DNA of 22,160 nt from Clostridium sp. OF09-36 (GCF_003481985.1 NZ_QUMD01000041.1:1-22160), one strand, 5' to 3'; shown: positions 1 to 7,106, numbered from the stretch's first letter. Numbers and translations are program-made. The notes: a model not told the origin generated them from the sequence alone.

Positions 1-31
1 TATTTGAGATTTATGGGTGAAAAATAAATTG

Positions 32-58
32 TGTTACGAATGTTACACATGTTACGAA
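32..58. repeat. Three tandem 9-bp repeats (TGTTACRMA type)
   Basis: TGTTACGAA (32-40), TGTTACACA (41-49) and TGTTACGAA (50-58) follow each other without spacers. The outer two are identical and the middle one differs at two bases. Direct repeats at helical-turn-like spacing, just upstream of the first gene of a phage late region, fit a binding site for a late transcription activator or another DNA-binding protein. That role is inference; the repeats themselves are seen. Confidence 0.6.
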
Positions 59-80
59 TCAAAATGATATAGTGTAGCAT

Positions 81-116
81 GAAGCCAAAGGCATACAGCT
101 TGCGGCTTCTGCCTTT
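81..116 (+). other. Structured element with two mutually exclusive hairpins
   Basis: GAAGCC (81-86) pairs with GGCTTC (104-109), and AAAGGCA (87-93) pairs perfectly with TGCCTTT (110-116). The two stems interleave, so only one can form at a time unless they make a pseudoknot. The connecting loops would then have zero length, which makes a classical H-type pseudoknot sterically unlikely. The first stem can be extended by GCA (91-93)/TGC (101-103) across a four-base bulge. A weak terminator or a two-state RNA leader is possible. Confidence 0.35.
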
Positions 117-332
117 TGATTATTTGTTTTGAGCGCGCCGCACATTGGCAGTCCACTTCATGGCTCCGTTACTGCCTTAACAAAACTGTTCTCCTGGATC
201 TGGAGAATGAAAACCATCAAGCAATTGGTGCAAGCGGCGCTGCATGGACTGCACTTTTACTTTCTCCCTGCCGGGTGTCACAGCCTGGCTGGGGATTTGG
301 TTGGCAGTCACCGATTGCAAACAGCTGCATAA
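117..332. other. Leader region before the tRNAs, no convincing gene
   Basis: This stretch has open frames on the plus strand, but none has a correctly spaced ribosome site or a recognisable product. An in-frame ATG at 207 has GGAG only one base upstream, which is too close. A weak GTGCA (228-232)/TGCAC (250-254) pairing is followed by TTTT, but the stem is only 5 bp. I see no tRNA here. It may be untranslated leader of the tRNA transcript. Confidence 0.4.
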
Positions 333-406
333 TGGAACGTAGCTCAGCAGGTCAGAGCAGCTGGCTTATATCCAGCGTGTCGAGGGTTCAAGTCCTTCCG
401 TTCCAA
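333..406 (+). tRNA. tRNA-Ile (anticodon UAU)
   Basis: A full cloverleaf can be drawn. The acceptor arm TGGAACG (333-339) pairs with CGTTCCA (399-405), the D stem is GCTC/GAGC, and the anticodon stem GCTGG/CCAGC encloses CTTATAT with anticodon TAT. A five-base variable loop and a T stem GAGGG/CCTTC with loop TTCAAGT complete it. The discriminator is A406, and CCA is not encoded. Anticodon UAU reads AUA. Bacteria usually decode AUA with a modified CAU tRNA, so a UAU gene is typical of phage or accessory tRNA sets. The next tRNA begins two bases after its end. The neighbouring ParA-type gene uses ten ATA codons in 324, which may be relevant. Confidence 0.93.
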
Positions 407-408
407 TT

Positions 409-482
409 TGCGAGGTAGAGCAGTCAGGAAGCTCGCCGGGCCCATAACCCGGAGGTCGCAGGTTCAAATCCTGCCTTCGCTA
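409..482 (+). tRNA. tRNA-Met (CAU), initiator-like
   Basis: The cloverleaf has acceptor TGCGAGG (409-415) against CTTCGCT (475-481), D stem GAGC/GCTC, anticodon stem CCGGG/CCCGG enclosing CCCATAA (anticodon CAT), and T stem GCAGG/CCTGC with loop TTCAAAT. Two hallmarks of bacterial initiator tRNA are visible: the first acceptor pair is a mismatch (T409 against T481), and three consecutive G:C pairs close the anticodon stem. The T loop is ordinary. CCA is not encoded. It was probably co-transcribed with the tRNA-Ile two bases upstream. An elongator Met tRNA or a lysidine-type Ile tRNA is less likely given these two features. Confidence 0.9.
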
Positions 483-510
483 TTTGCTTCATAAGAAGCC
501 CTCTTTCATG

Positions 511-545
511 AAAGCACCTGTCGTGAGATGGGTGCTTTTCTTTTG
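511..545 (+). terminator. Rho-independent terminator after the tRNA pair
   Basis: AAAGCACC (511-518) pairs perfectly with GGTGCTTT (531-538), with a 12-base loop, and is followed by TTTTCTTTT. It would end the tRNA transcript before the ParA-type gene. Confidence 0.8.
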
Positions 546-558
546 TCAGAATTTGAGG

Positions 559-564
559 TATGAT
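559..564 (+). promoter_or_regulatory. Candidate -10 box for the ParA-type gene
   Basis: TATGAT lies between the tRNA terminator and the ribosome site AGAAGGGAGA (571-580) of the next gene. No good -35 hexamer sits 16-18 bases upstream (only T-rich sequence), and TTGTCA at 543-548 is just 10 bases away. The call therefore rests on the -10 match and the need for a promoter after a terminator. Confidence 0.35.
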
Positions 565-586
565 GAGAGAAGAAGGGAGATAAAAT

Positions 587-1561
587 ATGAAGAGTATTGC
601 TATTTTTAACAATAAGGGTGGAGTTGGAAAAACCACATATCTATACCATATTGCGAACATTCTTGCAGATGCTGGAAAAACTGTGCTCATGGTTGACTGC
701 GATAGTCAATGTAATTTGACAGCGTATGCACTAGAAGAATCCCAGATTCGACAAAGTTGGTCGGAACGAGGAAATAGTATATATAGAGTTATAGAGCTTA
801 TAGCAAGAGGTTTAGGAGATTATAGAAAAAGAAAACCAGTGCCGTTAAATGATTATTTGTATTTGGTGCCGGGAGATATTGATTTAAGTATATTTGAAGA
901 TAGGTTGGGTGAAACCTGGTCAAGTGCATCAAATCAGGAAATATCGTTAAGAGCACAAATTGCAATATATCGGTATGTCCTTTATGCCGCGAAAGAAATC
1001 AATGCGGAATATATTTTATATGATTTAGGACCTAATTTAGGTGCTTTGAATAGGGCTGTATTAGGAGGTTGCGATTATTTTGTGACTCCACTTTCACCAG
1101 ATTTATTTTCGATTAAAGGTACAGAAAATTTAGGAAATAAATTTGTTAAATGGAGAGAAGATTGGGATAGAAATTTGATAAAATGGAAAGGTGAAATGGA
1201 TGAATTGCCAACTGGAGCCCCTAAATTTGTGGGGTATGTTACACAACAACATAATTTAAGAACAAAAGATGAAGATGGTATGACTAATGGATGGAAGATT
1301 TTTGGCAATCAAGTAGATGGAGCTGTTAGGACAAATATCGTAGATAAGCTTACTCCATTAGACCAAGTTGTAAAAAGAGATGATTATAAACTAGGAGCTA
1401 TTCCGAATTTGCATAGTTTGGTTCCGTATTCGCAAAATGCAAAAAAGCCGGTTTATAAATGCACTGGAAGAGATGGGCTAAAGGGGGAACATATAAGCCG
1501 TGCTAGAGAAAGCGTGAAGTATTATGAAGGTATAATTGATATTATAATGAAATTGGAATGA
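587..1561 (+). CDS. Solitary ParA/Soj-type (AAA_31) ATPase
   Basis: This 324-residue protein has the deviant Walker A motif KGGVGKTT at residues 10-17 (signature lysine K10, catalytic K15), a Walker A' DCDSQ (D37-D39, canonical DxDPQ), and Walker B ILYDLGP ending around D146. CDYFVTPLSPDLFSIKG then resembles the ParA segment that follows Walker B. ParA ATPases dimerise on ATP, bind DNA non-specifically and position DNA or protein cargo. No ParB or centromere-like array is visible nearby. At 324 residues it is longer than plasmid ParA (about 250), with an uncharacterised C-terminal third. It is visibly AT-rich: a hand count of 1141-1200 gives 18 G/C in 60, against 31 in 60 at 2941-3000. With its own terminator and a candidate promoter it behaves like a phage moron. 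Its role here is unknown. Confidence 0.88.
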   Translation: MKSIAIFNNKGGVGKTTYLYHIANILADAGKTVLMVDCDSQCNLTAYALEESQIRQSWSERGNSIYRVIELIARGLGDYRKRKPVPLNDYLYLVPGDIDLSIFEDRLGETWSSASNQEISLRAQIAIYRYVLYAAKEINAEYILYDLGPNLGALNRAVLGGCDYFVTPLSPDLFSIKGTENLGNKFVKWREDWDRNLIKWKGEMDELPTGAPKFVGYVTQQHNLRTKDEDGMTNGWKIFGNQVDGAVRTNIVDKLTPLDQVVKRDDYKLGAIPNLHSLVPYSQNAKKPVYKCTGRDGLKGEHISRARESVKYYEGIIDIIMKLE

Positions 1562-1568
1562 GTACTAC

Positions 1569-1595
1569 AGAGCCACCCCGTGTGGCTCTTTTCTT
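1569..1595 (+). terminator. Rho-independent terminator after the ParA-type gene
   Basis: AGAGCCAC (1569-1576) pairs perfectly with GTGGCTCT (1582-1589) around a five-base loop and is followed by TTTCTT. It starts eight bases after the stop codon. It separates the ATPase gene from the packaging operon. Confidence 0.88.
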
Positions 1596-1629
1596 ATACT
1601 CAAAACAACACGAATCGAGGTGATCGGAC

Positions 1630-2405
1630 ATGGCCAGAGCGCCGGATCCAAGAATTGAACAGGCGAAGGCCATGTATCTGGAAGGTCAGAAATTGGTTGA
1701 GATTGCGAGTCAACTAAATCTGCCGGAAGGCACGGTCCGTCGCTGGAAGTGTACACATAAGTGGGATAACGAACGTCGGATAAGAAAAGCGAGCGTTCGC
1801 AAAAGCGTAAGCGTGGGGCTCAACCTAAAAACCAGAATGCCATCGGCAATAACGGCGGCGCTCCGGAGAACAACAAGAATGCAGTTACCACGGGAGAGTT
1901 CGAAACTCTCCTTTTTGATTGCCTGGATCCGGAGGAGCAGCGCCTGGCACAGGCCGTGCCGGAGGACAAGCAGAAACTTCTCATGCAGGAGATTCAGCTC
2001 CTCACGGTCAGAGAGCGCCGGATGCTAAAAAGGATCAACCTGCTGCGGATGTCCCTGGATGATTCCGGGGCATCATCGGGAGATGAGACTGGTATGACGG
2101 TGGTGAGTCACAAGAGCGGACTGGAAAAGGATAAGGAGACTGATCTTCTGGAATACCGCGGCAAGCTGGGTCAGATCCAGAATATCGAGGATGCCCTGAC
2201 CCGTGTGCAGGCCAGAAAACAGGCTGCCATTGATGCGCTGCATCGATATGGCGTGGATGATGCGCGTCTGGAAATCGAGATGATGAAGCTTGATCTGGCA
2301 GCGTTGAAGCTTGGTGGTCAGGAACAGCAGATTGAGGATGATGGATTCCTGGATGCGCTGAATACAGAATCACGGAGTCTGTGGGGTGATGCGGATGACG
2401 ATTAA
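1630..2405 (+). pseudogene. terS: Terminase small subunit (PBSX/YqaS-type), frameshifted
   Basis: The start ATG follows GAGGTGAT (1617-1624). The first frame gives a helix-turn-helix domain (residues about 1-50, with QKLVEIASQLNLPEGTVRRWK), the DNA-recognition part of a phage small terminase. At about 1774-1779 (CGTCGG) the frame breaks. The matching continuation (SDKKSERSQKRKRG, then ..TTGEFETLLFD.., LLTVRERRMLKRI and a C-terminal ALKLGGQEQ) lies in the -1 register, so one base appears to be missing. Restored, the protein would be about 258 residues, normal for the family. TerS binds phage DNA and loads TerL. There is no slippery heptamer at the break, so programmed frameshifting is unlikely. 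A sequencing deletion is more likely than true decay, because the downstream frame is fully conserved. Confidence 0.85.
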
Positions 2406-3834
2406 AGAGCGCATTGCCGGCATGAAAGAAAAGCTGCAGGCTATGAAACAGCAGCGGGGAATCCTGACAAAGGTCCAGGTATTTCAGTTCCAGCCGTTTT
2501 CTCAGAGACAGAAGCAGATTCTTACCTGGTGGATGCCGGACAGCCCTGTAAAGGACTATGACGGTATTATCGCGGATGGAGCGATCCGATCAGGAAAGAC
2601 GGTCTGCATGTCACTGTCTTTTGTGTTCTGGGCGATGGAGAACTTTAACGGCCAGAATTTTGCGATGTGCGGTAAGACGATTGGGTCCTTCCGGCGAAAT
2701 GTTTTGTTCTGGCTGAAATTGATGTTGAAAAGCCGCGGCTATAAGGTTGCAGATCACCGGGCGGATAACCTGGTGGAAGTCAGCCGGAATGGTGTCACGA
2801 ATTACTTCTATATCTTCGGTGGCAAGGATGAACGAAGTCAGGATCTGATCCAGGGCATTACCCTGGCCGGAGTCTTTTGTGATGAGGTCGCACTGATGCC
2901 CGAGAGCTTCGTCAACCAGGCAACTGGCCGTTGTTCTGTGGCGGGGTCCAAATACTGGTTTAACTGCAATCCGGACGGACCGTATCACTGGTTTAAGGTC
3001 AACTGGATTGACAAAGCCATCGGTTACCTTGGCAAGAAAAAGACTGCCAAGCTGCAGGAAGAAGCCAAGGCGAAAGGCACGGAGTTGAACCTAAAAAAGC
3101 TCCTGTATGTGCATTTCACAATGGATGACAACCTAAGCTTGTCGGAAACTATCAAAGCCAGATACCGCAGCATGTATAATGGCGTTTTCTTCAAGCGCTA
3201 CATCGAGGGCCTCTGGGCTATGGCTGAGGGCATCATCTATGACATGTTCGACCCGGACAAGAACACCGTAGATGCAGAGGCCACGGCAGCTGCGTACCGG
3301 GAAAAGACCGGTCAAGAGTTTTGGGTGGGGGATAAATACGTCAGCTGCGATTACGGTACACAGAACCCTACGGCGTTCTTGCTGTGGAGCAAGGGTGCTG
3401 ACGGCAAATGGTACTGCCGGAGAGAGTATTACTACTCTGGCAGGGACAAAGGTCGGCAGAAGACCGATAAGGAATTCTCGGATGACCTGACGACCTGGCT
3501 AGCCGGGGAGAGCATCCATGCCGTTATCCTGGACCCGGCAGCGGCATCCTTTAAAGCCCAACTGGAAAAAGACGGGTACAAAGTAAAGAAAGCCAAGAAT
3601 GATGTTTTAGACGGAATCCGTTTCGTAGCAACTTTGCTACTGGCGGGTTCCATTTTTGTAGATTCGTCCTGTGAGAACCTGATTAAAGAATTCGCGTCCT
3701 ACATCTGGGATGCAAAGGCGGGGGAACGGGGCGAAGATAAGCCGGTAAAGGAACATGATCATGCGCTTGATGCGCTCCGGTACTTTTGTTATACGATCAT
3801 CCGCAGGTTTGGTGGCATGAAGATTTTAAAGTGA
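2395..3834 (+). CDS. terL: Terminase large subunit (packaging ATPase-nuclease)
   Basis: The motor of DNA packaging docks on the portal, translocates DNA with ATP and cuts the concatemer. From the chosen ATG the protein has 479 residues. The ATPase domain carries Walker A GAIRSGKT (residues 62-69) and Walker B GVFCDEVAL (D163, E164). The RNase H-like nuclease domain carries acidic residues in SCDYGTQNP (D319), ILDPAA (D380) and HDHALDALRY (D455, D459). The start overlaps the end of terS. ATG 2395 is preferred because the G-rich run at 2383-2386 is eight bases upstream; GTG 2386 and ATG 2389 are alternatives. The frame is intact throughout. It is a PBSX/SPP1-like terminase by overall motif pattern. 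Confidence 0.95.
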   Translation: MTIKERIAGMKEKLQAMKQQRGILTKVQVFQFQPFSQRQKQILTWWMPDSPVKDYDGIIADGAIRSGKTVCMSLSFVFWAMENFNGQNFAMCGKTIGSFRRNVLFWLKLMLKSRGYKVADHRADNLVEVSRNGVTNYFYIFGGKDERSQDLIQGITLAGVFCDEVALMPESFVNQATGRCSVAGSKYWFNCNPDGPYHWFKVNWIDKAIGYLGKKKTAKLQEEAKAKGTELNLKKLLYVHFTMDDNLSLSETIKARYRSMYNGVFFKRYIEGLWAMAEGIIYDMFDPDKNTVDAEATAAAYREKTGQEFWVGDKYVSCDYGTQNPTAFLLWSKGADGKWYCRREYYYSGRDKGRQKTDKEFSDDLTTWLAGESIHAVILDPAAASFKAQLEKDGYKVKKAKNDVLDGIRFVATLLLAGSIFVDSSCENLIKEFASYIWDAKAGERGEDKPVKEHDHALDALRYFCYTIIRRFGGMKILK

Positions 3835-3847
3835 GGTGACAAACGAA

Positions 3848-5272
3848 ATGGATATTGAAGTGATAAAGAAACTGATCCGAAAGTATCAGCCAGGGCATAC
3901 GGACTTCGTGAGTAATGCCATGAAAGCCAGAGCTTATTACCGAAATGATACAGACATCAAATTCCCGCCATCGGAGGAAGAGAGGAAGGAGAAGGAACGG
4001 CCGCTCAGGAATGCAAATAACCGAATCCCGTTCAATTATCACGGCCTTTTGGTAAACCAGAAAGCATCCTATATGTTCACAGCACCTCCACTTTTTGATC
4101 TGGGAATAAAAGCATCAAACAATAAGCTTGTAAAGTTCCTGGGAGACAAATACGCAAAAATCTGTAAGGACCTGTGTATCGAGGCATCAAATTGTACTGT
4201 TGGCTGGCTGCACATTTGGCGCGATAAAAAAGACGCATGGAATTATGCTGTGATCCCAGCCGAACAGGTGATTCCCATCTGGTCTGATAGCTTGGAAAAA
4301 GAGCTTTTGGGAGCGTTTCGGAGCTACCAGAAAATTGATGATGGAACAGGTGATACCTATACCATTTATGAGTATTGGAGCGATACGGAATGCGCCGCAT
4401 ACCGATTAAAGGCTGGGGATAGGCTGGATCAGCTGATTCCGTATCAAATGTTTTTAATAGATCCGGTACTGTGTGAGTTCTCGGAAAGCTACCAGCACGG
4501 CATCGGAGAAGTGCCGTTTTTCCCATTTTTTAACAACAATATTGATACAAATGACCTGCAGAACATCAAACCTTTGATTGATGTCTACTGCAAGGTGTTC
4601 AGCGGTTTTGTTAATGATCTGGAAGATATCCAGGAGATTATCTTTGTACTGACCAATTACGGAGGTGCTGATTTAGGGCAATTCCTGCGGGATCTGAAAG
4701 ATTATAAAACGATTCAGGTTGAAGATGAAGGTGACGGGGCTCATTCCGGTGTTTCCACACTCACGATTGATTTGCCAGTAGAAGCCAAAAAGACGTTGCT
4801 CGAGGTAACCAGAAAGTGCATTTTTGAGCAGTGGATGGGAATTGACCCGGATCCGCAGAATTTCGGCAATTCTTCTGGTGTGGCACTGAAATTCCTGTAT
4901 TCGCTTCTGGAACAGAAAGCTGGTTTGCAGGAAACCGAGTTTAAGCTTTGTTTCGGCCGCTTTGTCCGTTGCGTGTGCCGTTTGCTTGGTATTCCCATTA
5001 AGAATGATACCATTATCCAGACTTGGACACGTACCAGCGTGCAGAACGATCAGGAACTGGCCCAGATTGCATCGCAGAGTAAGGGAGTTATTTCGGACGA
5101 GACGATCGTTGCCCATCATCCGTGGGTCGAGGATCCTGAGAAAGAGATGGCACTACTAAAAGAGCAGGAGGATGCGGACACCGCTGAGATCTCCGAGATG
5201 TTTCCGAAGGACGATCCGGCCCAAAACGATGATTCAGGCGAGGACAAGAAAGACCAGGGCGGTGATGCGTGA
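3848..5272 (+). CDS. Portal protein (SPP1 gp6-type)
   Basis: This 474-residue protein sits between TerL and the minor capsid gene, the invariant portal position. Sequence features fit the SPP1-type portal family: an N-terminal FNYHGLLVNQKASYMFTAPP segment, a central GEVPFFPFFNN, and LEDIQEIIFVLTNYGGADL followed by GVALKFLYSLLEQKA in the stem/clip region. The C-terminus is acidic and disordered (KDDPAQNDDSGEDKK). Portals form the dodecameric gate at one capsid vertex. ATG 3848 was chosen because GAGGTGA (3833-3839) ends eight bases upstream; GTG 3836 overlaps that ribosome site. The stop TGA shares its last base with the next ATG, which implies translational coupling. Confidence 0.92.
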   Translation: MDIEVIKKLIRKYQPGHTDFVSNAMKARAYYRNDTDIKFPPSEEERKEKERPLRNANNRIPFNYHGLLVNQKASYMFTAPPLFDLGIKASNNKLVKFLGDKYAKICKDLCIEASNCTVGWLHIWRDKKDAWNYAVIPAEQVIPIWSDSLEKELLGAFRSYQKIDDGTGDTYTIYEYWSDTECAAYRLKAGDRLDQLIPYQMFLIDPVLCEFSESYQHGIGEVPFFPFFNNNIDTNDLQNIKPLIDVYCKVFSGFVNDLEDIQEIIFVLTNYGGADLGQFLRDLKDYKTIQVEDEGDGAHSGVSTLTIDLPVEAKKTLLEVTRKCIFEQWMGIDPDPQNFGNSSGVALKFLYSLLEQKAGLQETEFKLCFGRFVRCVCRLLGIPIKNDTIIQTWTRTSVQNDQELAQIASQSKGVISDETIVAHHPWVEDPEKEMALLKEQEDADTAEISEMFPKDDPAQNDDSGEDKKDQGGDA

Positions 5273-6882
5273 TGTCCTACTGGGAGAGACGCCAGGAAGA
5301 AACCTATAAAGCCGGGGAAATGACGGTGAACCAATATTTCACTGGGCTGGAAAAAGCGTTCAACCAGGCCAAGAGAGAATTGCAGAAGACGGTGGAAAGT
5401 TTTTACTGGCGGTATGCGGAAGAGAATGGATTGACGTATGCAGAGGCTCAGAAACGTCTGGATAAGGCCGAAATGAAGGGGCTGAGGGAGTTTATAGACC
5501 TGGCAATGCAGAACATTGGCAAATACAACCAGGAGGTTAATAACAAGTCCATCAAGGCCCGCATGACGCGCTACCAAGCGTTGGAAGCACAGGTGGATGC
5601 AATCCTGAACCAGCTGTATGCGGTTGATTACCAGGCAAATGCAGAAAAGATGATGAGCGATGTATATACGAACACCTATCATCGTACCTGGTATGATGCG
5701 GACCGATATCGTGGCTTCCATGCCCAGTTCGCTCAGATCGAGCCGAGAACCATTGAAGCGGTGCTGAAGTATCCGTTCAATGGCGCGAACTTCTCGGATC
5801 GTCTCTGGAAGCAGAAGGAGCATTTACAGGGACAGATCATGGAGTCGCTGACAAACATGATGATCCAGGGCGCGTCACCGCAGAATCTCGCTAAAGACTT
5901 TGCAAAGAAAATGCAGGCAAAGAAGTTTGATGCTTACCGCTTGCTGCACACAGAAAGCTCTTATGTCATGAGCGAGGCCACTCATGCCGGTTACAAAGAG
6001 GATGGAGTTGAACAATATCAGATCCTGGCCACGCTGGACAGCAAGACTTGTGGAATCTGCGGCAGGCTGGATGGCAAAATCTATCCAGTATCGGAAGCGG
6101 TGACTGGAAAGAACATGCCGCCCTTCCATCCGTTCTGCCGATGTACGGATGTGCCGTATTATCCAGACACGCCAACGGAAGGAATGACATGGGCTGCCAG
6201 GGATAAGGACGGTCACAGCATCGAAGTGCCGGAGAGCATGACGTATGAGGAGTGGAAGAAGAAATACCTAGACGAAAGCGTAAAGGATACGGAACAGTTG
6301 TACAGGCCTGTTGATAGAGGAGAGAAAGAACAGATTGACATCGGAAAAGGGAAACAGGTGTCTATCAGAAAGGTCGAAAGTTATCCTGGTGAAGTTTATG
6401 CATCAGATGCCGCAGATATTAAGCCAAAAGCTCTACATGAAATTAATAAAAATACTGAGGACGCAATGAAAAAATGGGGAATCCCACCGGAGAAAAAGCC
6501 GAAGATGGTAATTGTTTCGTCAGATGAGCTTGGTGCATACGGAAAGTATGATGCCGTCACAAACACAGTGTATTATGTCCCGCAAATTGTCGTTGGGGAC
6601 GATACCGTTGCCCCAGGGGATACGGAATATCATGAAATGTGGCATTTAAAGCAGGCGGAGGATTATCGAAAAAGCGGGAAAACCATTACCCAGGAGAATA
6701 AGCGTCAATATATGATACACCTTTGCAAACAGTGCAAGAAGCGCATTGACAAGCTAGGAATCAATGAGTACAATGTTAGTGAAATCAGCCGATATGCAAT
6801 GAATAACTATATGATAGGCCGATTTGACGAAGTTGAAGCCGATTATATGATGGTAAAACGAAAGGGAAAAGTATCATGGTAA
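5272..6882 (+). CDS. Minor capsid protein (MuF/SPP1 gp7-like) with C-terminal HExxH domain
   Basis: This 536-residue protein has two parts. Residues 1 to about 300 form a phage head morphogenesis (MuF-like) region. It is helical at first, then LLHTESSYVMSEATHAGY, then a cysteine/histidine set C260-x2-C263 and H286PFCRC (C289, C291). This kind of protein is carried in the capsid near the portal. The part from about residue 350 onward has a different look and is more AT-rich. It contains YHEMWH (H454, E455, H458), a zincin-type HExxH motif, and downstream FDEVEADY (E520, E522, D524), which could supply a third metal ligand. I recall similar tails in other clostridial phage head proteins, but their function is not established. 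The domain could be an injected peptidase or an inactive structural fold. It overlaps the next small ORF. Confidence 0.88.
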   Translation: MSYWERRQEETYKAGEMTVNQYFTGLEKAFNQAKRELQKTVESFYWRYAEENGLTYAEAQKRLDKAEMKGLREFIDLAMQNIGKYNQEVNNKSIKARMTRYQALEAQVDAILNQLYAVDYQANAEKMMSDVYTNTYHRTWYDADRYRGFHAQFAQIEPRTIEAVLKYPFNGANFSDRLWKQKEHLQGQIMESLTNMMIQGASPQNLAKDFAKKMQAKKFDAYRLLHTESSYVMSEATHAGYKEDGVEQYQILATLDSKTCGICGRLDGKIYPVSEAVTGKNMPPFHPFCRCTDVPYYPDTPTEGMTWAARDKDGHSIEVPESMTYEEWKKKYLDESVKDTEQLYRPVDRGEKEQIDIGKGKQVSIRKVESYPGEVYASDAADIKPKALHEINKNTEDAMKKWGIPPEKKPKMVIVSSDELGAYGKYDAVTNTVYYVPQIVVGDDTVAPGDTEYHEMWHLKQAEDYRKSGKTITQENKRQYMIHLCKQCKKRIDKLGINEYNVSEISRYAMNNYMIGRFDEVEADYMMVKRKGKVSW

Positions 6883-7025
6883 TTAACGAATATCCAGAAG
6901 AAATAAAAAAATTGATGAGTATTTACGAGCCCTACATGGTGGGGTGTCATCTGGAAGATGCGCCGCCAGAGGCGGTAGAAGCTCTTGAAAAAGTGAAGGA
7001 ATGGTCATGGGAACAGGGACAATAA
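6876..7025 (+). CDS. Small acidic protein overlapping the minor capsid gene
   Basis: This 49-residue ORF begins at ATG 6876, seven bases before the end of the minor capsid frame, and ends in the stem of a terminator. It is rich in Glu (EYPEEIKKLM, ALEKVKEWSWEQGQ) and has no recognisable domain. There is no strong ribosome site, although AAAGGGAAAA (6861-6870) just upstream may serve. Its position directly behind a domain with an enzymatic motif makes an inhibitor or chaperone role conceivable, but nothing in the sequence proves it. Confidence 0.5.
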   Translation: MVINEYPEEIKKLMSIYEPYMVGCHLEDAPPEAVEALEKVKEWSWEQGQ

Positions 7026-7057
7026 ATACCACCAGTCAGTAGGCCGGTGGTATTTTT
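7025..7057 (+). terminator. Rho-independent terminator
   Basis: AATACCACC (7025-7033) pairs perfectly with GGTGGTATT (7046-7054) around a 12-base loop and runs into a T tract. It lies directly after the small acidic ORF and would end or attenuate transcription from the packaging genes. Confidence 0.8.
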
Positions 7058-7072
7058 ATACCCATTTTTAAG

Positions 7073-7090
7073 TGTTGCGACATCGCAACA
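7073..7090. promoter_or_regulatory. 18-bp palindrome, possible operator (copy 1)
   Basis: TGTTGCGA-CA-TCGCAACA has perfect 8-bp arms with a 2-bp centre. It lies between a terminator and the ribosome site GGGAGGT (7094-7100) of the next gene. The two-base centre is too short for an RNA hairpin loop without opening pairs, which favours a protein-binding DNA site. The same core recurs at 21585-21598. Confidence 0.45.
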
Positions 7091-7106
7091 GCAGGGAGGT
7101 GAGCAC

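Noticed and set aside
87..116. Strong terminator in the leader
   Set aside because: The loop is long (16 bases) and the T tract is short and interrupted; a two-state leader is an equally good reading.
116..418. Plus-strand open frame covering the leader and tRNA-Ile
   Set aside because: Its end runs through the tRNA-Ile cloverleaf, it has no ribosome site and the predicted product has no family look.
543..564. TTGTCA/TATGAT as a complete promoter for the ParA-type gene
   Set aside because: The spacing is only 10 bases; just the -10 box was kept as a candidate.
1770..1790. Programmed frameshift in TerS
   Set aside because: There is no slippery heptamer or clear stem, and seven similar breaks occur elsewhere in the window.
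5116..5823. Long minus-strand open frame of 235 codons
   Set aside because: It lies opposite the end of the portal gene and the well-supported minor capsid gene, is low in complexity (Leu/Ile/Ser-rich) and has no ribosome site.
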